This document shows positions 56,295-64,000 of a stretch of DNA of 64,000 nucleotides, piece by piece. Both the position numbers and the translations under genes were made by a program. The notes under the pieces were generated by a model, which saw only the letters and a program-made list of their open reading frames with translations, was not told the DNA's origin and did not search any database. Numbering within the stretch: the stretch's first letter is position 1; each line of letters begins with the position of its first letter. The stretch is from positions 47,335,140 through 47,399,139 of the forward strand of contig OY978526.1 in NCBI GenBank assembly GCA_963854835.1. The letters are read 5' to 3'. The stretch is from Megamerina dolium. Taxonomy: Eukaryota > Arthropoda > Insecta > Diptera > Megamerinidae.

Positions 56295-57090
56295 TTTACA
56301 TTTTCGCTTATAATTCTAATTTAATTAGATGCTTGTGGGTGGCCTTAACTGGTATATACTTGTTCTTTTATTTTTTAGTATTATGTTATTATATATAAAA
56401 CAGAGCCTAAAAACAACGGGTAGTTGAGCCGAAAAAGGGTAGTTGAAAAATCGAATTGGCAGATATAAAAATGAAGAACTATCCAAATTCAAAAACGATA
56501 AAAGAAAATGTTTCACGAAGACTTTTACTTTTGTCAATATTATCCTGTAAGGACAATTTTTTTCATTACCTTACTGACAGTTGAAAGCATTAGCTGTCAT
56601 TCTTTTCCTTATTTCAGCATTGTGACTAAACACAAGGAGTTATTATTAAGTTATTCAATAAAATACCGAAAAAAGAAAAAAACTTAAAGCAAAGAAAAAA
56701 TCTAGTAGCTAAGTCAATTAGTCAGTTAAAAAATTAAAAGAATTAGAAGAAGAACGTATTGTAGACATAGAAGAAAACGTAAGCACAAGCAACATGGCGA
56801 ACTCCAATATAGACACGGCTAGTAAAGCAATACCGATTTTTACAAGGAAATTTAAGGAAATACATACATTTACGGTGACGATTAACACTACAGATTAATT
56901 ATCATTAATTCATTATAACTTTACATTTTGTGTAAAAATTTGTTTATATATCTTCTGTAAATAAAACAAAAATTAAAAGAATTAATTATGGTAGTTGCAA
57001 ATTTTCCTTATTACAGGACCTGGCATGAAGGTTGTTTGTGTGACCTTTTTATCAGCTTTAATGCGTATAGTAACTTACAATTCACAAATA
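56295..57090. other. Intergenic with a small open frame
   Basis: No recognised element. A 34-codon frame at 56794-56898 (MANSNIDTASKAIPIFTRKF and on) follows a good ATG context but matches nothing I know. Confidence 0.4.
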
Positions 57091-57123
57091 CAAGGTGTGA
57101 CAATTATATATTAAGACTCGAAC

Positions 57124-57156
57124 CATATCTCAGCAACCAAGCGTTGCTGAGATATG
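57124..57156. repeat. Perfect 14-bp-stem hairpin near the mariner 5' end
   Basis: CATATCTCAGCAAC, loop CAAGC, GTTGCTGAGATATG. It lies between the terminal repeat and the transposase gene. It may be a transposase or host-factor site, or affect expression; the role is unknown. Confidence 0.85.
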
Positions 57157-57285
57157 TGCACATGCGTTTTGAAGCTTCAACCTTCCTCTACTAACTGTCA
57201 AAATTTCATGGCATTTGGTTGACATTTAATGTTTATTTACATTCATTTTACAAAACACGTGTTCGTTTGATGTTGAAATTTTAAC

Positions 57286-58323
57286 TTGGAGCAAAGAGCG
57301 GTCATTAAATTCCACGCAAAAATTGGTAAAAGTGCATCAGAAACATTCGGAATGATGCAGCAAAAGTATGGCGATGCTTGTTTATCAAGATCAAATGTTT
57401 TTATATGGCATAAACAGTTTGTGGATGGCAGCGAGTCGCTGGAAGATGAAATAAAAGAAGGAAGACCAATTTCAGTGCGGACGCTGGAAGCGATCTAGAA
57501 AGTTTGTGATTTTATTATAGAAGACCGCAATGCTTCAGTAAAAATGATGGAAGAGGCCTTAAACATCAACAGAGAAACTATCCGACTCATTCTTCACGAG
57601 GATTTGGGCAAAACAAAGGTCTGCGCGAGATTTGTTCCACACACATTGACCGAGGACCAAAAATAAATGAGAGTCAGTCATTCTAGAGACATGGTTGCAG
57701 CTGCAGAAAATGATCTAAACTTCCTGAAAACAATTGTTACGGGTGATGAAACATGGTGTTTCCAATACGATCCAGAAACCAAGCGACAAAGTGCGAAATG
57801 GAAATCAAAAAACTCACCACAAACCAAAAAAACACAAAAAGTTCCATCAACAATCAAAACAATCCTGATCACATTCTTCGATAGCAAAGGAATTATCCAC
57901 AAAGAATTTATTCCAATTGGTCAAACAGTTACTTCCGCATGTTACCTCGAAGTTTTAAAGCGTTTGATGTCCAGAATCCGTCGTGTTCGACCAGAATACC
58001 GCGATCCAAAAACTTGGTCTCTGTTGCACGATAATGCACCGAGTCACACAGCACTCATTGTTCGTCAATTTTTGGCTCGGAATCAGGTCTGTGTGTTGAA
58101 TCACCCGCCGTATTCACCTGATTTGGTACCGTGCGACTTCGTTTTGTTCCCAAAACTGAAAATGAAGTCGAAAGGATGCTTTTGTGATGACATTCAGACC
58201 ATACAACGGGCTTCGACGAGGGCACTGAAGGCAATTCCGAAAAATGAGCTGGAACACGCGTTTGAATCACTATTAAATCGATGTAACAAGTGTATTGAAT
58301 CAGGAGGAGAATATTTCGAATAA
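57286..58323 (+). pseudogene. mariner transposase, full length with two stops and no ATG
   Basis: One uninterrupted frame of 345 codons except for TAG at 57496-57498 and TAA at 57664-57666. Where the start should be (MEQRAVIKFHAKIGKS) the codon is TTG, one change from ATG. N-terminus: first HTH (about residues 1-50, SRSNVFIWHKQF), linker EGRP, second HTH (NRETIRLILHEDLG). Core: TGDETWCFQYDPETKRQSAK (first Asp), LLHDNAPSHTALI (second), HPPYSPDLVPCDF (third, 34 residues later). All three catalytic acids are intact, which is rare among the relics in this window. It would cut and paste at TA if repaired by nature. Confidence 0.93.
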
Positions 58324-58404
58324 ATATACCGAAAAATTAGCAGATATCGTGTTTTAATTGTGTTTTCTAGAGGCAGTATTAATACATAATTGTCGCACCT
58401 TGTA

Positions 58405-59077
58405 TGTATACTTTAATGTACTCTTACCAGCCCCACCGGAAATGCAATAAATTTTAGATTTCAGATGAGAAGCGAATTTGCAGAAATTTTGAAATAATCA
58501 GAATAATTTACAACGCGATCAAGGAAAGAGAAAGAAGAATAAACTTCAGTTGTACCGTTATTGCTGGCTGCATTCATACATATATTGAACTAACGTGCAA
58601 TATTGTACTTATTTATAGTAAAACAAAAGCTGAGTGGTGTTTTGTTGACTGATGATACACACAACTTTTTTATTATCCCCCATAGACGAATAATTGGTGT
58701 ATGTTAGCGATTGTAAAGTCGAATAAAATTACGTAATTTACATGCACAATGGTTGCATAAACAATAAAATATTCTTATAAATTTTTGAGTAATATTGAAA
58801 AGTAATTAATTACAATTATATGTTAAAGGGTAAAATTCAACAGGCTTAAAAGTCTATTGCTGCTATTGATGTTGCTGCTGTAGCCTCTGGTGATGACATA
58901 ATGTACGGAAAAACCATAGTTCATTAACAATCTAGTTTATATACAAATGGTTACAATTATTCAAAATAAAACAGAAAACGTGGAACTAGGGATGGACCTC
59001 TACGACTACGCATAAGCTCTGTAATGTGGGATGAGTGTGTTTGGTTTGTTTGATTGTTAACAATAGCCGTGTAACTC
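58405..59077. other. Intergenic, no gene seen
   Basis: AT-rich, nothing recognised. Confidence 0.5.
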
Positions 59078-59720
59078 CCCGTCGTTTAATATCGAACAGA
59101 GTTTCAGACAAGGTGATTTGTTATCGTTCGACTTCTTCAATGTCTTTATGGAGAAAATATTACAAGCTGCTGATCTACGATCATTGACATAATCGGCATG
59201 AATAAGAGAGCAGTCAGTGTAGCATTCTCAGAGTTGAAAAAAAAGTCGCATCGAATTATCTTACGGTGAACGAGGGTAAGACAAAGTACCTAGTGTCAAC
59301 AAAGAGTCCCAGCGTCTTGGACAGCACGTCACTGTTGATAACTGCGCTTTTGAAATGAAGGAGTTTATATATCTTGGAACCAGCATTAAGGAGCGAAGGA
59401 TCACTCTTGCTAACAGGAGCTGCTTTGGGCTAAGTAAGCTATTGAGAAGTCAAGCCCTCTCTCGGGAAACGAAAAGCACACTCTACAAGCCTCTGATCAT
59501 GCCTGCCCTTACATATGGCGCCGAAGCTTGGACAATTTCCACCTGAGATGAGAGAATACTGAGAGTTTTCCAGAGAAAAGGCCTACGCACGATCTTTGGA
59601 ACTATTTGTGTTGGTGACGAGTATCGAATAAGGTACAACTATGAGCGGAATGAGCTGCATGCCGACACTGTGTCTTAAAATTCTGCGGCTGCGTTGGCTA
59701 GGTCGTGTCTTTGTTGTTAT
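59078..59720 (+). pseudogene. RTE-like LINE fragment
   Basis: Third member of the 38-41 kb family. FRQGDLLSFDFFNVFMEKIL (59103-59160) is followed by a deletion through the YADD motif, then VNEGKTKYLVSTK, EFIYLGTSIKERRITLANRS, LTYGAEAWTIST and DEYRIRYNYE in several frames, stopping after RLRWLGRV. It keeps the GDHVTV/YLGTS segment that is deleted in the full-length copy, so the two are complementary sources for a family consensus. Confidence 0.82.
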
Positions 59721-62700
59721 TTTGACATGTACTTATCGGTGTTAGCTAAGTACGATTGTTGAATATAACACGGCAAATAAAAAACTCAATTTAGATATTA
59801 AACGTACATGCCAAGTAACTATTTTCTAAGTATTAGTATTAGCATGTGAGAAATGGGAAAAATGAAAAATTATAAGCCACAAATGATTTATGCAACTAAA
59901 TAATGTGGAAAGTATTAAAATTGAAACAAGCTTCTTCGCTTGGGTTCCAATAACATACAATGACAATTATTGCTATGATAAATATGAAAATTGAAGAAAG
60001 AACATAACAGCATCATGAAACGCGTTTAGTTTTGAATAAAACTTTACTTAATAGTTGCCGGAATAACTTTTATAGAAGGGCCTTACAGTTTTCAATATAT
60101 ACAGCATCCAAAAAGTGTGTGTGATCAATATACAAAACGATCGAACCACGCCTATTTCTTGCCCACTAAAGAAATTTAACGTTATAATCGCTAACAGAGA
60201 GTTCTTCTTTAGTTAAATATAGTGTTATAAATAAGTAGTAGGCTGTGCGATTAATCATTTAGTGGAAAAGTCTGATTAATCAAAATCCTGCTTAATCAAT
60301 TATTCCATTAATCGAAATATGAAATATTCGATATTTTTGACTTAGTTTTTCTTTGTTTTTGAAATTTTATTTGGAAATAAAAACTTAAAATGCAAAGGTA
60401 GCAAAAGCTGTCTACTTTGTATTGGGAAAAGTATTACAAATATGTTGAATATTTTATGCGAATAATTTTATTTTGATTAATCTTTGATATTCAAAATCAT
60501 AGTTATTTGAAAAATTTCTTATTTGATTAATAGAATAAATGATTAATCAACAATTTTGATATTTAAAATACATTTGCACTGAAAAATTCATCCAGAAAAG
60601 CAATTGGTTTGGCGGTCGAAATTACCCATTTCTTGTGGAATGCTCGACATATACTATTTTTTTCAACTAATGTCATTTGTTTGAGGGCCAAAAATGCTGC
60701 TCTCGTGCCATTATAAAGCGAAATTTTTAGAAAAGAACATGTCATCATGTTTTAAAGGTTGCATATGCAGGTGCAAATAAAAATCAAAAAAAAAAAAATA
60801 TCACAAATTACATTACTCGACAATTTTCTTCTTCTTTGCGAGTACCTCAAAAACAGTAAATTTCCTAAATTAACCTTGAGTTGATGAAAAAGAAACTTGC
60901 CTTCATTCATTTCTCCAAAGAAGCCTTTTTGAGATACTCGTGAGAAACGTGCTTTTTTGCACTTTTTTTAGTTAATCGAAAAGATATCGAAAACGATTTA
61001 ACCATATAATATAATTTGCAAACCATTCGAATGCCGTGCTCTTCTTCGTTCAGACAATGTGCCGCCTGTGTCGATGGATTAAATGTAAGTGAGTTACGAG
61101 TATATACGATGGAAGTTGGAAAATTTTAAAATGACTCATTTTCAATCGTTTTATTGACATGAAAAAAAATTATTTCAAATCTTTTTTTCAGATTGTAGCC
61201 GAAAATTTTAGGCATACCAATGCTGAAATCGGACGAGAAATGTAGAAGCTACTAAGCATTAAGTGATGATAGGCAAATTAGATTTTAGACACAATCTCGT
61301 TTGTCTATGCAATATAAGTGCATGTAATAATGAACTATGAACTAAATGAAAATGAATGAACTTTCGAACTGAAACTTGGTACGTAAGGCTTTCTATAGTA
61401 TATATCTGAAAATGGGCGAAATCGGATGAAATTCTCTCCCAACTCCCATACAAAAATATAAGATATAAAGACATCGACCAGAAATTCAATAGATGACGTC
61501 AGTTATGCATGAAAATAAATCCATATGGAAGTGGGCGTAATCAATAGAAAAGCAAATCAAGCTCTTTCCATATTTTTAGCCCAAAAGTAAGAAGTTATGA
61601 AGCTGAAACTCAGTGTACATGATTAAACTTGCCAATAAATGCACAAGAGCGAAAATGGCGGGATCGGTTGAAAACCAATACAGATATGTATGTTCACTGG
61701 TTTGTGCAATGCTGTTGAATTTCAAATATTTCAATGATTATTATTGTTAGCTTCACATTTTTACTTATTATATAAAATACATGAGTTATGTTTTTAAACC
61801 ATAAATATGTAAATAGAAACATACGGTACATGGAAATGTGTGTATACAGACTGTTAAAAGCAATGAGGTATCCACAATTACGTTTGCCAATTAATTAATT
61901 TCATAAATTTTTATTGTTTTTATTGTTATTGACTGAGGTCATTATTGTTTTTAACAATTTTAATGGCATATACATCATATATTATTGGATCTAAATGAGT
62001 TCTATATGTAATTAATTTTACGGAGTTGTGAAAAAAGAACAATCATATAAACAATAATAGTTTGCCATAAAATAAGTAAGTATTTAAAAACAAATGTTCA
62101 TATGCATGCGGCGGTTCGGTAATTTTGTTAATTCATTATGTTCGTGTGCAATTATCAGACTATTGTCCCTGTACCTACAGACCATTTGAAATACATAAAG
62201 TAAAAAATATGCAGTTTTTTTCAATTCACAATATGTCCCTCTGAGGCAATTTCAAATATTCCATAAAACTGATAGTTAAATTAAAATCATCATAAATAAT
62301 TAAAACTTGAGCACATTTTACAGCTGTCAATTAATTTACACCATTGTGATGGTAGTACTAGATATATATTTTTGATCTTTCACATAAATTCAATTAAAAC
62401 TTTTTCCTTCTTACCATGTTTCATTTTATTGCCCTGCTTCTTTCATTAGCTCATATTATCTATTTTAAGTGTTGCTGCTACTGTTGTTCTTGTGTAATTC
62501 GTATAATAGTTGTTGTTCTTTTTTAAATTACTTCCAACGAACGTAAAGTCTTGTTTGCAAACTTTTTGCTTTTAATTGCAAGTCACGAATTTAGTTTTTG
62601 AAATTTATGAGTTAATTCTATTAAGAGAAATGTTTGTTGTGAATTCGTTCTAGCGAATTGAATAGGTAATAATTTCGCATGAAGGATATTTTGCTACAGG

Positions 62701-62950
62701 AAATAATTGAATTTCCAATTTATAAAATCAGAACTTCAGAAAATTTAGAAGATAAGCAAGTTATTTATTTCGATTCCTAATGCTTTTCTTAACCGTCAAG
62801 TAGTACATAAGCATTATTCTGGTGAGAGTTTGAGCGAAAAAGATTGAATGTAAATTTGTACAAAAACATAGTATAATTATGGAAGCATCTTGAAATTAAG
62901 AAAGGAAAAATGAAAACAAATAATCTGATTTCCAAAGATGGTTGAAATTT
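59721..62950. other. Long intergenic region, no gene recognised
   Basis: About 3.2 kb, very AT-rich. Features: a cluster of GATTAATC words (60248-60552), a 61-codon minus-strand frame at 60563-60748 that I cannot place, and 61380-61690 with GGGCGAAATCGG...AGTGGGCGTAATC words resembling decayed DINE-1-like blocks. No RNA gene seen. Confidence 0.45.
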
Positions 62951-64000
62951 GTTTGTTTATAAGGGCTGAGCGGAAGCAACCGCATTAAAAAGACATTAAC
63001 GTACAGCACGTTAGCAACGAGTCCGAGACTTTTGGTGCGTGGAGTGGCAGACTGAAAAGAAACCCTACAGGATGAAGGAATAAGTAACTTTTCTGTATGG
63101 CCGAAGGTGAAAAGTAGGTTACGGTGCAGGGGATCGGATCCCCAGTGCAGATGGATGGTGGGCGAGAGGAAAGGAAGACCGGGAGTAGCAAATATGATCA
63201 GGGCTATAAGAGCTCTACCACCATCATCTCTCACAAAGAGGAAAAAGGATCTCATCAAGAGGCACGAAAAGACCGTGGCAAAATTCGAAAAGGATAACGC
63301 CTTGGCCTCTTCGGGCATTGAAGGAAAACAGGTCGAGCAAAAAACGGCAGAAGCTGCAGGGCCCGTCTACCAAAACCGTCAAACGGAATTGATCCAACGA
63401 GGATACGGTGGCATTGGGTTCAAAGAAAATGTAGCCATCGGCATCTTTCGAGACTTTGAATGAATTTCAGGTAGCCATTATCGACAAAATCGACCCTGAC
63501 GTGAAAATAACGACGGAAAACTGGCTACTTTTAGAGGCGAAACTCATAGCGGCAATGTTGGAGGGCGGGCTGGCAAAGGGGCGTTAAGGCTGTTGGCTGC
63601 GGCAACAAGGAATCCCAGGATTTCTTACAACGCGCTGTCAGCAGTCTTGCCGCTCCATTGCAGGGGGCCCAACTGGATTAATTCCCCTCTCCAGACTTCC
63701 ACTGCGCCCCATGATTTCAGTATGGATACCACCTCCGGTCTCGGAAAAGATCTATACTGAGACCCATGGCGTGCCAAAACCGCTCATTGAATGTCGCGGG
63801 ATGACAGGCCGTCTCGTTGACCCAAGAACGGGGCGGGCAGCTACATACTGATCACAACCGAGCATCCCTGAGGAGCTCGGAAAACTATTAAGTTCGGGTT
63901 TGGATCTCTAAAGGTTCGACTCCTGGGTGACAGGTCCGTAACCAACGGAGAGGAGAGGATGCACATTAATCTGCATCACTCCATTTCAGCCTCGTTCGAA
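62951..64000 (+). pseudogene. LINE ORF1 (DUF4780-like), broken and cut by the window end
   Basis: GC-richer than its flanks. 63107-63463: basic N-terminal part (IRALPPSSLTKRKKDLIKRH, EKTVAKFEKDN). After a shift near 63450: VAIIDKIDPDVKITTENWLL and LEAKLIAAMLEGG, the A-I-x-D-x-x-x-P-x-x-x-I-T-x-x-x-W pattern that opens DUF4780-type ORF1 domains of insect non-LTR retrotransposons. Farther on, after more shifts and stops: MISVWIPPPVSE. ORF1 products bind element RNA. No clear ATG; the frame from 63107 opens at GTG. The RT part, if any, lies beyond 64000. 62951-63106 would be the 5' leader. Confidence 0.7.

Larger units (their letters stand above)
57091..58402 (+). mobile_element. Complete mariner transposon, 1312 bp
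   Basis: Both ends start CAAGGTGYGACAATTATRTA as inverted repeats of about 24 bp and are flanked by TA (57089-57090, 58403-58404). Length, TA target and DD34D transposase make it a canonical mariner. It is a different lineage from the mauritiana-type relics. A 14-bp perfect hairpin lies 33 bp inside the left end. The copy is complete in length but dead: start codon lost and two in-frame stops. Confidence 0.94.

Overview
Kind of genome. This is AT-rich eukaryotic nuclear DNA from an insect, most likely a higher fly (Brachycera). A tephritid fruit fly fits best, but that is an inference from the mix of repeats and not a database result. The evidence is the LINE clades (Jockey, LOA-like, RTE/BovB-like), mauritiana-type mariners, a DINE-1-like element with a GACG microsatellite, a tRNA-headed SINE, and one secreted peritrophin-type protein. 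No operons, ribosome binding sites or bacterial genes are visible.

Layout. Nearly everything recognisable is mobile DNA, mostly broken. 1-9.8 kb: mariner relic, possible pogo-type relic, SINE, Jockey LINE (minus), second mariner relic, a small promoter-like locus, two SINE copies. 9.8-17.6 kb: DINE-1-like element, a 542-bp snap-back mariner MITE that keeps only a transposase HTH, a Jockey LINE (plus), and the one convincing host gene, a two-domain chitin-binding-type secreted protein (16132-16680, minus). 17.6-21.1 kb: foldback element A and a nearly intact Tc1 element with IR/DR ends. 21.3-29.2 kb: LINE and Harbinger-like fragments cut by SINEs, a Jockey LINE, a DINE-1-like element with about four 298-bp tandem units, another LINE, and one MITE nested in another. 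29.9-36.7 kb: SINEs and two LOA-like LINEs with RNase H domains. 38.1-41.4 kb: a full-length (3.2 kb) RTE-like LINE with a candidate target duplication. 45-54 kb: SINE and mariner pieces, a hAT-like MITE containing a chimeric SINE, RTE and LOA-like fragments. 54.7-58.4 kb: foldback element B with 94-bp GC-rich hairpin units, then a complete 1312-bp mariner with TA duplications. 59-64 kb: an RTE fragment, a long unassigned AT-rich stretch, and the 5' part of a LINE with a DUF4780-like ORF1 that runs off the window.

How the parts relate. There is no gene network to describe. The relationships are parasitic: the SINEs and MITEs lack their own enzymes and must use LINE machinery or transposases, and several insertions can be ordered by nesting. 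The most informative loci are the HTH-only mariner MITE, the two related foldback elements, the SINE chimera inside one target duplication, the IR/DR Tc1, the nested MITE pair, and the peritrophin-like gene, which has lost the same cysteine in both domains and lacks a visible in-frame AUG.
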